Part shown: positions 1 through 7,462 of the stretch, piece by piece
Position numbering within the stretch: position 1 is the first letter of the stretch
Layout of the letters: each line of letters begins with the position of its first letter
Assembly: GCF_000801315.1 (NCBI RefSeq)
Contig: NZ_CP010054.1
Location: 1,674,001-1,738,000 of the forward strand
DNA: 64,000 nucleotides
Direction: 5' to 3'
Source: Hymenobacter sp. DG25B
GTDB taxonomy: Bacteria; Bacteroidota; Bacteroidia; Cytophagales; Hymenobacteraceae
Translations under genes and position numbers: made by a program
Notes under the pieces: model-generated
Told to the model about the DNA's origin: nothing
Seen by the model: only the letters and a program-made list of their open reading frames with translations
The model's database searches: none

Positions 1-101
1 AGCTCGATAATGGCTACCCGCGCCGGGTGCGCCAGGGCCTTGGCCAGGCGGGCCAGCTGCTGCTGGCCTTCAGTAAATCCGGTGAGTTTGGCGTAGGTCA
101 T
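1..101 (-). CDS. ArsR-family winged-helix regulator, N-terminal fragment
   Basis: Only the first 33 residues are in the window; the gene runs off the left edge. The visible part is a short lead, then LARLAKALAHPARVAIIE, which is the opening helix of the ArsR/SmtB winged-helix fold (the 'ALAHPTRLAIL' signature). Proteins of this family are dimeric repressors released by metals or other signals; the sensing residues lie outside the window, so the ligand is unknown. The ATG at 101-99 is preceded by a palindrome that overlaps a promoter-like box, which suggests autoregulation. Family assignment is good for so short a piece, but function is open. Confidence 0.75.
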   Translation of the reverse strand, partial: MTYAKLTGFTEGQQQLARLAKALAHPARVAIIE

Positions 102-116
102 GGGTGGCTTGTGAAG

Positions 117-155
117 TATGACGTAAACATACGTCATAAGGAAAGCCAATGTCAA
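117..155 (-). promoter_or_regulatory. Promoter and palindromic operator of the ArsR-type gene
   Basis: A perfect inverted repeat has arms TATGACGTA (117-125) and TACGTCATA (130-138) around a 4-nt spacer, 15 nt upstream of the ATG. On the minus strand it contains TATGTTTA (131-124), one base from the Bacteroidota -7 consensus TAnnTTTG. A TTG-containing box, TTGACATTG (155-147), lies upstream at about the right distance for the -33 element. The geometry fits a repressor sitting on its own -7 box. Seen directly: the palindrome. Inferred: its role. Confidence 0.6.
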
Positions 156-187
156 GTATTCGATAAAATAAATATTACGGTAAAAAC

Positions 188-223
188 AAAAAACCCGCTT
201 TGTATAGCACAGAGCGGGTTTTT
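188..223 (-). terminator. Rho-independent terminator
   Basis: The stem AAAACCCGCT (190-199) pairs with AGCGGGTTTT (213-222) across a 13-nt loop, with T-rich flanks. It lies just downstream of the small gene ending at 243 and upstream of the ArsR promoter, so it separates the two units. Confidence 0.75.
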
Positions 224-242
224 GGAAACGAAAAATTCGGGT

Positions 243-500
243 TTATCGGTTGTTGTCGTCGATGGGGTTGTTGAAGCCCGGGTCGCGCAGCTCGTCTACC
301 TGGCTTTCCTCCGGGTCGGGGCCGGTGGTGGGGGTATCGGGCTGGCCGGAAGTGGCGGCGTCCAGCATATCGGAAGTGTCCAGGGTGCCTTCCTCGTCGC
401 GCTTGTAGTTATACAGCTCGTCGTGGTGGCGCTGCTGCTCGGGTGTCATTTTACCTTTGCCGGCGGCATCGTCGGCGGCGGTGTTCTTGGATGTGGCCAT
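243..500 (-). CDS. Small acidic hydrophilic protein, unknown
   Basis: I do not recognise this 85-residue protein. It has no signal peptide or membrane segment and is very rich in D, E, N, P, T and Q, with a short basic N-terminus (MATSKNTAADDAAGKGK) followed by a long acidic, proline-containing tail. It looks largely disordered. The ATG at 500 follows a purine-rich stretch (GAGAGAATT... on the coding strand upstream). It is followed by a terminator and preceded by another hydrophilic small gene on the same strand, so the two may form one unit. A stress-related role is possible, but nothing in the sequence proves it. Confidence 0.6.
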   Translation of the reverse strand: MATSKNTAADDAAGKGKMTPEQQRHHDELYNYKRDEEGTLDTSDMLDAATSGQPDTPTTGPDPEESQVDELRDPGFNNPIDDNNR

Positions 501-525
501 GGGAATAGGGAGGAGAGAGAATTAA

Positions 526-987
526 TTACACGTTCTGGTCCAGGCGACTGGGCTCGTCCTCGGAGCCATTGCTGCGGTTGGCGGGCTCCCGGGTTTCCCA
601 GTTGCGGGTGCCGCTGCCGTAGCGCGGGTCGTCCTCTTTGTAGGACTCGCGGCGCTCCGCGCTTTCTGCGTTGTGCGCGGCTTTCACCTCACCGGTAGCC
701 AGGTTTTGCGGGGCGCTGCCGCGCTGCTCCGGCGCCGGGGTAGAGGGGGCAGCTACGCCGCCGGGTACGCCCTCAGCCGGCAATGCCTGCTCAGGGGCGC
801 CAAACTCGCCGTAGGTGGGCGTGGTGGCGGAGGTATTGGGTACGGTGGCGCTCTGGCCGGCTACGCCGGTAGTAGACTGCTCCGGCGCATTGGTTCCTTT
901 ACGAATATTATCGGGCTGGCGGTCCTTGCGGAATTCGCTGAACTCGTCCGGATTGTCGTTGCTGCCGTCGTTGGGGTTGATGTGCAT
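526..987 (-). CDS. Hydrophilic, probably disordered protein, unknown
   Basis: This 153-residue protein is not recognised. The chosen ATG at 987 (MHINPNDGSNDNPDEF...) is preceded by CTACTCC and a suitable gap; the longer open frame upstream has no coding character. Composition is dominated by N, D, E, R, S, T, P and A, with low-complexity segments in the middle (repeated TT/AP/EQ) and a charged C-terminus with DDPRYGSGTRNWETREP. It has no signal peptide, membrane span or cysteine. It lies 25 nt upstream of the other small acidic gene on the same strand, so they are probably cotranscribed. The function is unknown. Confidence 0.55.
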   Translation of the reverse strand: MHINPNDGSNDNPDEFSEFRKDRQPDNIRKGTNAPEQSTTGVAGQSATVPNTSATTPTYGEFGAPEQALPAEGVPGGVAAPSTPAPEQRGSAPQNLATGEVKAAHNAESAERRESYKEDDPRYGSGTRNWETREPANRSNGSEDEPSRLDQNV

Positions 988-1155
988 GGGAATACAAACT
1001 TGGAGTAGAGATGGACAAACACAGGGCGGCAAGCGCCCTTGCTTAAGCCATACGTAAACCGGCGGGCTTGTGGCTACGCTTCGCCAAAATCCCGAACCAG
1101 GCGTATAACCCGGAGCGGCGCTTTCCCGGCCGCCCCATGCCTTTATTTTACGCTT

Positions 1156-1446
1156 ATGCCGCACCCCAACCCTCCAATTCAGCACAACCAGGAAGACCAG
1201 GAATTCACTGCCCTGGTAAATGGCTGCAACGCCGAACTGGCCTACAGCCTGCCCGCCGCGCAGGTCATCGACTTTACCCACACCTTTGTGGATGAAGAGC
1301 TGCGGGGCCAGAAAATAGCCGACTGCCTGGCTCAGGAAGCCCTGCAGTACGCGCGGGCCAACCAGCTGCGCGTAACGGCCAGCTGCTCTTTTATGCAGGC
1401 CTACCTGCACAAACACCACGAGGAGTACGCCGATATATTGGCGTAA
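1156..1446 (+). CDS. Small GNAT N-acetyltransferase-like protein (YjdJ type)
   Basis: This 96-residue protein matches the short acetyltransferase-like family (E. coli YjdJ type). It shows the acetyl-CoA pyrophosphate loop as DEELRGQKIADCLAQEAL (the V-x-x-x-x-RGxG/KIA pattern) and a following strand-helix, ANQLRVTASCSFMQAYLHKH, ending in EEYADIL. The usual family length is 90-100 residues, so it appears complete. The ATG at 1156 was chosen because the upstream extension has no family similarity. The substrate is unknown. It converges on the fasciclin gene with a shared terminator between them. Confidence 0.75.
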   Translation: MPHPNPPIQHNQEDQEFTALVNGCNAELAYSLPAAQVIDFTHTFVDEELRGQKIADCLAQEALQYARANQLRVTASCSFMQAYLHKHHEEYADILA

Positions 1447-1457
1447 TCCTCCATCAA

Positions 1458-1509
1458 AAGACATAAAAAAGCCCGCGGCAGCAGAGCGCCGCGGGCTTTT
1501 TTATGTCTT
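1458..1509. terminator. Bidirectional terminator
   Basis: A 22-bp perfect inverted repeat (arms 1458-1479 and 1488-1509) has a GC-rich core, GCCCGCGGC/GCCGCGGGC, flanked by A6 and T6. It lies between convergent genes and can terminate both the GNAT gene and the fasciclin gene. Confidence 0.9.
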
Positions 1510-1519
1510 GCAGTCAGGC

Positions 1520-2296
1520 TTAGCGAGTCGGCATCAGCACGGTATCCACTACGTGGGTCACGCCATTGCTGGAAACCACGTTCGGGATGGTGACGTTGGC
1601 CATGCCGCCTTTGGCATCATGAATCATGACCATATCCCCGTTGCGGTGCACGGTCAGGGTTTCGCCTTCTACGGTGGTCAGTACCTGCCCGTCTTTCAGG
1701 TCGGCGGCCATCAGGCGGCCGGGCACTACGTGGTAGGTGAGAATGGTGCTCAGCTTTTCTTTGTTGGCGGGCATAAGCAAGGTATTTACGGTGCCGGCGG
1801 GCAGCTTATCAAAAGCGGCGTTGGTGGGGGCAAATACGGTGAATGGGCCGGGGCCCTGCAGCGTGGAAACCAGGTCGGCGGCTTTCACGGCCGCTACCAG
1901 CGTGGAGTGCTCATTGGAGGCGGAGGCATTCATCACAATGTCCTTATTGGGCATCATCATGGCACCGCCCACCATCACGCCGGCCGCGTTGCCGGAGGTA
2001 GCATTATCCATGCCGGTGCCCATGGCGGGGCTGCCCATTTCCATGCCGCCGGTGGTACCGCCCATAGAGCCATCCATGGGCTTGGCCTTCGACTTCATTT
2101 TGTCGCCCTTGCCCGACTTGCCTTTCATCTTGGTTTTGCCGTCGTCCTGCACTTTGGTCTTCATCATGGCATCCCCCTCTTTGGTCTTCGTCTTTTCATT
2201 GTCCGACTTGGTTTCCGTCTGGGCCCGCACTACGGGGGCCGTGCACACGCTTAAGGCAAGCGCCAGAGCGCAGGTAGAAAACAGTTGCTTGATCAT
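1520..2296 (-). CDS. Secreted fasciclin (FAS1) domain protein
   Basis: The 258-residue precursor has a signal peptide (MIKQLFSTCALALALSVCTAPVVRAQ). Residues 27-115 form a linker very rich in K, D, G and M. One FAS1 domain follows from about residue 122 to the end. FAS1 hallmarks are visible: the H1 box FTVFAPTNAAF, the YHVVPG motif and the H2 box NGVTHVVDTVLMP. FAS1 domains are extracellular adhesion modules; the partner is not known. The methionine-rich tract (MMKTK, MGGTTGGMEMGS, GGAMMM) could bind metal, but that is speculation. It is a single-gene unit with a terminator on its 3' side. Confidence 0.88.
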   Translation of the reverse strand: MIKQLFSTCALALALSVCTAPVVRAQTETKSDNEKTKTKEGDAMMKTKVQDDGKTKMKGKSGKGDKMKSKAKPMDGSMGGTTGGMEMGSPAMGTGMDNATSGNAAGVMVGGAMMMPNKDIVMNASASNEHSTLVAAVKAADLVSTLQGPGPFTVFAPTNAAFDKLPAGTVNTLLMPANKEKLSTILTYHVVPGRLMAADLKDGQVLTTVEGETLTVHRNGDMVMIHDAKGGMANVTIPNVVSSNGVTHVVDTVLMPTR

Positions 2297-2520
2297 GGCT
2301 TTTAGAAAAAGGTTGAGTGAGACACTAACTACCGCTATACGGCCCTGCCCTGAGAACCGGATTTATAGAATTGCGGCTACATTCTATGCCCGCTTCTGAC
2401 CGGCAGGAAGCTGTTTTTTATAGGATTTTTGTTAAAAGTAATAATAATTATCAATAAAATGATATAATATTAGGGGCACTGATTTACAGTACCCTTTTCT
2501 CACCCCTTTATAGTTGAGCT

Positions 2521-2973
2521 ATGCCTTATTCTCTAAAAACCCTGCCCTTTGTCCTGCTTCTGAGCCTGTTTCTGACCTCTGCGGCGGTGGCCCAGCAACA
2601 GCAGGAACCCCGCACGCCGGCCGCCCCCGGCGACTCCGTGTGGGTTATCGTAAACTCGGTGAAGCCCGATAAGCGGACTCAGTTTGAACGGTTTGTGAAT
2701 GAGGTGTTCTGGCCGGCGGCCAAAAAGCTGCCGCTGGCGGAGCAGCAGATATTCCGGCATACCCGCGTGCTGTACTCCGGGCGGCCGGAAAAAGACGGCA
2801 CCTATGAGTATGTTTTCATCATGGACCCCGTGATGCCCGGCCAGGACTATGACATCGAGCACCTGCTCCAGAAAATGTTTACGGCCGATAAAGCTGCTGC
2901 CTACAATAAGATGTTTGAAGAAACCCAGGCCGGCGAGCAGAAGTGGTACCGCATGGTGCAAAGCCGCCTGTAG
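2521..2973 (+). CDS. Secreted small protein with a dimeric alpha/beta-barrel look
   Basis: The 150-residue protein has a signal peptide (MPYSLKTLPFVLLLSLFLTSAAVAQ). The mature part starts with a Q/P-rich stretch, then VWVIVNSVKPDKRTQFERFVNEVFWPA and YEYVFIMDPVMPGQDYDI, a pattern of strands and helices like ferredoxin-like/ABM small barrels. No catalytic motif is evident. It converges on the gene at 2982-3392 with only 8 nt between stop codons. The 224 nt upstream are AT-rich and hold no gene; no convincing promoter box was found there. The function is unknown. Confidence 0.65.
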   Translation: MPYSLKTLPFVLLLSLFLTSAAVAQQQQEPRTPAAPGDSVWVIVNSVKPDKRTQFERFVNEVFWPAAKKLPLAEQQIFRHTRVLYSGRPEKDGTYEYVFIMDPVMPGQDYDIEHLLQKMFTADKAAAYNKMFEETQAGEQKWYRMVQSRL

Positions 2974-2981
2974 GCAGGGCG

Positions 2982-3392
2982 CTAGGCCTGCGTATGCAGC
3001 CAGGCGGCCGCATCAATCGTGTTATCAAACACGCGGTAGGTTAAGGCCGCCGACTCGGCTTCACTCACCAGATTATTAACCGATAAGCGGGCAAATACAT
3101 CTTCCGGCAGCACAATGGCCCCAAACATGGGCCGGTCGTTGCGGGCCAGCCAGTATTTTTTTACCCAGTCCCTTTCTTCGTCCGTGAACGGCGCCATGGC
3201 CGTTTGATCGGCCAGCAGGCGGTTCCAGTTGCGGGTGTGCAGCAACTGGCTGGCATGGGTCAGAAAGGCCTGCAGGTCGCTGAGGGTGCGCTTGCCCGCG
3301 TTGTACTGTACTATAGCGTAGCCATCAGGGTGTTCCAGCAGACTTCCTACCAGGTTTTCAAAATAGATACGCGTGGGTCGACTAACCATCAT
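2982..3392 (-). CDS. STAS/SpoIIAA-like hypothetical protein
   Basis: This 136-residue cytoplasmic protein resembles the 'STAS/SEC14-like' hypothetical proteins common in Hymenobacter relatives. It starts with YFENLVGSLLEHPDGYAIVQYNAGKRT, has a central amphipathic helix with NWNRLLADQTAMAPFTDEERDWV, and ends in NNLVSEAESAALTYRVFDNTIDAAAWL. The last segment is a typical strand-helix close of that fold. There is no enzymatic signature. The first ATG at 3392 is used (a second ATG follows immediately). Assignment rests on pattern memory and is moderate. Confidence 0.55.
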   Translation of the reverse strand: MMVSRPTRIYFENLVGSLLEHPDGYAIVQYNAGKRTLSDLQAFLTHASQLLHTRNWNRLLADQTAMAPFTDEERDWVKKYWLARNDRPMFGAIVLPEDVFARLSVNNLVSEAESAALTYRVFDNTIDAAAWLHTQA

Positions 3393-3406
3393 GGCAACAG
3401 ATCAAC

Positions 3407-3447
3407 AAAAAATAGTCAGTGCCCTTTACGGCGGCTGACTATTTTTA
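3407..3447 (-). terminator. Terminator at the 3' end of the sugar-utilisation operon
   Basis: AAAAATAGTCAG (3408-3419) pairs with CTGACTATTTTT (3435-3446). On the minus strand the stem is followed by a T run. It lies 58 nt after the stop of the SGNH gene, the last gene of the operon. Confidence 0.85.
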
Positions 3448-3504
3448 TCTATTGCCGAATCAAGAAAGTGTAGAACTGACGGAAGAAAAATCCGGGTCAG
3501 AGAG

Positions 3505-4284
3505 CTATTTGCGTTTTAAAGCAGCCGCTATGGCCTGCTGCAGGAGCGGCTCCATTACCCGGTAGCCGGGTAGCGTGGGGTGCACGCCATCCTGGCCATA
3601 TTCCTGCTTCAGCCCCTGGCGCTCATCAGCCAGGGCGGTGTGGTAGTTCAGGTACACCAGGCGGTTTTTGGTGGCGTAGGCTTCTATCAACTGATTCAGG
3701 GCCACAATTTTGGGCGCTGGCTGCAGGTTGGGCCGCCAGGGGAAATCATAGGCGGGCGGCACGGAGCACAGCACTACCCGAATACCCTGAGCCCGGGCCA
3801 GCTCCACCATCGACATAATGTTGTCCATGGTGGACGTTGGGCTGTAGGGGCCGCGGTTTTCGGCTACGTCGTTGGTGCCCGCCAGAATAACTACCACGGC
3901 CGGGCGCAGGGCTACCACGTCCTGCCGGAAGCGCAGCAGCATTTGCCCCGAGGTCTGGCCGCCAATGCCGCGCCCAATGAACTCGTAAGGCTGGCGGCGG
4001 GCGAAAAAGGCCGAATCGGCGGTTGGCCAGCCTTCCGTAATAGAGTTGCCCAGCAGCACCACGCGGGGCACACCGGGGATAGGGGCGGGCAGCTGCTGAT
4101 TGGCGGCCGCATAGCGTTTCAGAAAGGCCCAGTCGTTGTGCAGCCGGTCTTCTTCCTGGCGGTGCCATTCATCCTGGGCGGGTTGCTGGGCAAAGGCCGG
4201 CATGGCCCCCAGCAATGCCCCGGCCAGCAGCCCGCCCGCCAGCAACATGCGGTTCGCAAAACCAGACGGGAGGACTGCTTTCAT
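3505..4284 (-). CDS. Secreted SGNH/GDSL hydrolase
   Basis: This 259-residue exported protein has a signal peptide ending near AMPAFA-QQ. All SGNH blocks are visible: block I GNSITEGW with nucleophile S81, block II Gly at 108-109 (GIGGQTS), block III GTND with N138, and block V DGVHPTLPGY with D232 and H235. Such enzymes remove acetyl or other acyl groups from sugars or lipids. It is the last gene of the operon behind two GH30 genes, so de-esterification of the glycan being degraded is likely. The spacing of 21 nt to the upstream GH30 gene supports cotranscription. Confidence 0.88.
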   Translation of the reverse strand: MKAVLPSGFANRMLLAGGLLAGALLGAMPAFAQQPAQDEWHRQEEDRLHNDWAFLKRYAAANQQLPAPIPGVPRVVLLGNSITEGWPTADSAFFARRQPYEFIGRGIGGQTSGQMLLRFRQDVVALRPAVVVILAGTNDVAENRGPYSPTSTMDNIMSMVELARAQGIRVVLCSVPPAYDFPWRPNLQPAPKIVALNQLIEAYATKNRLVYLNYHTALADERQGLKQEYGQDGVHPTLPGYRVMEPLLQQAIAAALKRK

Positions 4285-4305
4285 GGCATGAAGATTTCGA
4301 TTGAC

Positions 4306-5823
4306 TTACTGAATTACAAACGTCTGGATGGAGTGCGGCAAACTCACGGCCGAGGCGGCCTGGCCCTGCAGCCGCAGCTGGAAATCCTGTTTGGTATCAG
4401 TGCCGTTCATTACCACCACGGCCACGCTGCCATCGGGGTTGCGGTAGGCGGTGGTGCTGAGTACGTCGCGGCTGCTGGAGCTGATGATGCGCTTAGCGCC
4501 GGGCCGGATGAACCGGGAGAAGTGCCCGATGTAATAGTAGCTGTTGGTGTACAGTAGCTTGCCGCTGCGCGTATCGCCATGAATGGGCGCAAAGCAGAAG
4601 TTGCCCACGTGGTTGGGGCCGCCCTTCTCATCCAGCAGAATATTCCAGTCCGTCCAGCCCACGGTGCCGCTGTTGAAGTCGTTAATCATCGACATGCCGT
4701 ACTTCTCGCCCAGGCGCCAGTCGTTCACCTGGTCCAGGCTAAACTTCTCCACGCAGCCTTCTGTGAAAATCAGGTTGGTGTTGGGGAAGGTTTCGTGCAC
4801 CCGGCGCAGGTTCTCGAAGTTCATGCCGGCGCCGGTCCAGGTTTCGTACCAGTGGTAGCCAATGCCCCACACGTACTGAGCCGCTTTGGGGTCATCCAGA
4901 ATAGTGCTGGCGCGCTGGTATACTAGGTCGCGGTTGTGGTCCCAGGCAATGAGCTTCTTGTCCTTCATGCCTGCTTTGTGCAGCGTTGGCCCCAGGTATT
5001 CCTTAATAAAGTCGCGCTCTTCCTCAGCCGTGTACAGGCAGGACTCCCAGATCTGCTTGGCCATGGTTTCGTTCTGCACCGTGAGGCCCCAGATGGGAAT
5101 GCCCTGCTTTTCGTACTCCTTAATGAACTTGATGTAGTAGTTGGCCCAGGGCTGGCGGTACTGGGGCAGCAGCTTGCCGCCGTGCAGCATATCGTTATTA
5201 TCCTTCATCCAGGCGGGCGGGCTCCAGGGGCTCACGTACATCGTAAGCTTGCCACCGGCCGCGGCCATGGCCTGCTTGATGAAGGGAATCCGGAACTGCT
5301 CATCGTGCTTCACGCTGAAGGTTTTCAGCTCAGTATCCTTATCGGCTATGTAGGTATAGCTGCCGCTGGAAAAATCGGTGCTGTTGATGGGCGTGCGGGC
5401 CAGGGTGTAGCCAATGCCCTTGGTAGGGCTGAAGTAGGCCTGCATAAACTCCTGCTGGGCCGCTTTGGGCAGTTTGGCAAAGGTTTCGGCCGAGGCATCC
5501 GTCATGGCGGCTCCAATACCCAGCATCGTCTGGAAAGTGTGCTGGGGGTCTACGAACACGCACAGCTGGGTTTCCAGCGGCTGCGGGGCCGGCTGAAAGG
5601 CCAGGTCGCCGGCGGCGGAAAGGCGCAGCTCGGTGTTTGCGGCCGTGGTAAACACCTGGGCTTTTTTGCCCGCCACGGAAAACGCGCTGACCTTACCGGC
5701 CGCTTTGCTGGTTTTCTGGGTGGCGGGTTTTGGGGTAGTAGGCTTACTGGTTTTCTGTGCCAGGGCAGGGCTGAGGCCGATGGAGGCCGAGAGCAGCAGA
5801 AGAGAAAGGAGCTTGTTCGTCAT
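4306..5823 (-). CDS. Glycoside hydrolase family 30 enzyme
   Basis: The 505-residue protein has a signal peptide (start MTNKLLSLLLLSASIG, cleavage near ALA-QK) and a K/T/P-rich linker, then a GH30 beta/alpha barrel with a C-terminal beta domain. Seen: WSPPAWMK in the barrel, the acid/base glutamate in TVQNE (E252) and the nucleophile in IFTEG (E355). GH30 enzymes cleave beta-glucosyl (glucosylceramide, beta-1,6-glucan) or beta-xylosyl bonds; the subfamily cannot be fixed by eye. An in-frame GTG six codons upstream was rejected in favour of the ATG at 5823. It lies 27 nt after a second GH30 gene, suggesting gene duplication. Confidence 0.88.
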   Translation of the reverse strand: MTNKLLSLLLLSASIGLSPALAQKTSKPTTPKPATQKTSKAAGKVSAFSVAGKKAQVFTTAANTELRLSAAGDLAFQPAPQPLETQLCVFVDPQHTFQTMLGIGAAMTDASAETFAKLPKAAQQEFMQAYFSPTKGIGYTLARTPINSTDFSSGSYTYIADKDTELKTFSVKHDEQFRIPFIKQAMAAAGGKLTMYVSPWSPPAWMKDNNDMLHGGKLLPQYRQPWANYYIKFIKEYEKQGIPIWGLTVQNETMAKQIWESCLYTAEEERDFIKEYLGPTLHKAGMKDKKLIAWDHNRDLVYQRASTILDDPKAAQYVWGIGYHWYETWTGAGMNFENLRRVHETFPNTNLIFTEGCVEKFSLDQVNDWRLGEKYGMSMINDFNSGTVGWTDWNILLDEKGGPNHVGNFCFAPIHGDTRSGKLLYTNSYYYIGHFSRFIRPGAKRIISSSSRDVLSTTAYRNPDGSVAVVVMNGTDTKQDFQLRLQGQAASAVSLPHSIQTFVIQ

Positions 5824-5850
5824 AAAAAAATAGATCTGCACAAGAGGATT

Positions 5851-7295
5851 TTACCACACATAGGTACCTGCGGCCCCGGGTTTGAGGCTGGAGGTAAATT
5901 GCTGCCCGCTGTGGCGAATGGTGAAAAACTGGGCGGACTGGCTATCATTCAGCACCACCAACACCTTTTGGCCTGCCGGAGTTTTAAAGGCTACGTTGGG
6001 CAGCGTTACGGAGGCTGTAGAGGCAACCCGCACAGAGCCCGGCCGGGCAAATTTAGACGCGTGGGCAATAATGTAGTACGCCGGGTTGCGCGTCACCTGG
6101 TCGCCGGAGAGCGTCACGGCGCCCAGGCACTCGGTGCAGCCGCCGGGCGTGTGCGGGTTCTGCTGGGGGTCGGCGGCCAGGTTCCACTCCAGTACGGTGC
6201 GGGACCAGTTGCGCGTGGCACCCACAATCAGGGTTTTCACGTGCCAGTTCAGGTCGCCGGGGAAGTTGCCGGGGGCGCCAATCCACTGCTCCGTGAAATA
6301 TACGTTTTTATCGGGGTGGGCAGTGTGTACTTTGCTCAGCGCCTCAATGGGGCCGGCGTACAGGTGAAACGCCGAGCCATCGATATACTGCTTGGCTTCG
6401 GGGTCGTTCAGGATGGAAATAGGGTAGTCGGGGCGGTCGGCGTTGTGGTCGTAGATAATGATTTTCGTGTCGAGCTTTTCAGCTTTAAAGGTGGGGCCGA
6501 GGTGCTTTTTCACAAACTCGCCCTGCTGCTCCGGCAGCATCAGCAGGCTGGGGTTGTTGCCCGGGTGCAGGGGCTCATTCTGAATGGTAATGGCATCTAT
6601 CCGAATGCCCTCGGCCTGCATTCCCTGAATGTATTTCACGAAATACCGGGCGTAGGCATCATAAAACTCGGGCTTCAAAGAGCCGCCCTTGGAGTTGCCA
6701 TTGGTTTTCATCCACGGCGGCGGCGACCAGGGCGAGCCAAGCAGCTTGATGGTGGGGTTGATGGCCAGAATTTCCTTGAGCACCGGAATCAGATGCTCGC
6801 GGTCGGGGGCCAGGCTGAACTTGCTGAGCGTGGGGTCCGTCTGGCCCGCGGGCAGGTCGTCGTAGCTGAAAACCTGGGCATCGAGGTCAGAAGCCCCAAT
6901 GCTCAGGCGCAGATAGCTTACGCCGATGTGGTTGCCCTCGGTGCCGAACAGCTCCTGCAGCAGGGCCGCGCGGGCGGCCGGCGCCATGGCGTGCAGCAGC
7001 TGGGCGCTGCCCCCGTGAGGCAGTAGCCAAAGCCATCAATGGTCTGAAACGTCTGGCTGTCATCTACCTCAATAACAGCGCCGGTGGCCTGGCTAGTGCT
7101 GGCTACCAGCGGCGTCTGGGCCTGGAACAGCACCGATTTATCCGCATTGGTAAGCCAGAAAGCAGCCGTGCCGGCCGGAATGGCCACGGGCGTACCGGTA
7201 GTGGAGCCCGGCTGCGGCGGCCGCTGGCAGCCGGAGCTCAGCGCCAGGCTAACCAGCAAGGCGAATGGTAAAGAAGATCGAAAAGAAGAAAGCAT
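5851..7295 (-). pseudogene. GH30 lipoprotein gene with a single-base frameshift
   Basis: Two overlapping frames together make one GH30 protein. The N-terminal part (from 7295) is a lipoprotein signal with lipobox LSSG-C, then a start of the catalytic domain ending in GFGYCLTG. The remainder (to 5851) continues with AQLLHAMAPAARAALLQELFG, WSPPPWMK, the acid/base in TIQNEP and the nucleophile in YFTEQW. Continuity needs one extra G in the run at 7010-7014 (five C on the plus strand, six expected), restoring TGGSAQLL. So this is either a disabled gene or a homopolymer sequencing error. All catalytic residues survive, and the pattern of conservation argues that decay, if real, is recent. Confidence 0.85.
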
Positions 7296-7348
7296 ACCAG
7301 ATCAAAAAAATCAGAGGCGAAAATGCCGGTGTAAAAAGCAAAGCGCAA

Positions 7349-7385
7349 GGGCCGGTTTCATCTTTCCCTTACCCGAAACCGGCCC
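7349..7385 (-). terminator. Stem-loop between SusD and GH30 genes
   Basis: An 11-bp perfect stem (7349-7359 with 7375-7385, core GGGCCGGTTTC) lies 78 nt after the susD-like stop codon. The U-tract is weak. It may attenuate or stabilise rather than end the transcript, giving more SusC/SusD than glycosidase. Confidence 0.55.
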
Positions 7386-7462
7386 CGGCTTCGCGCCGCC
7401 GGGGTGCAGAAAGTCCCGGCAGCGGAAATCAGGCGGGCGGCGTGATAGTGCCGCCCGCACTT

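Noticed and set aside
5824..5841. GTG start six codons upstream for the GH30 gene
   Set aside because: The internal ATG gives a normal signal peptide directly; the extension adds aromatic residues before the basic n-region.
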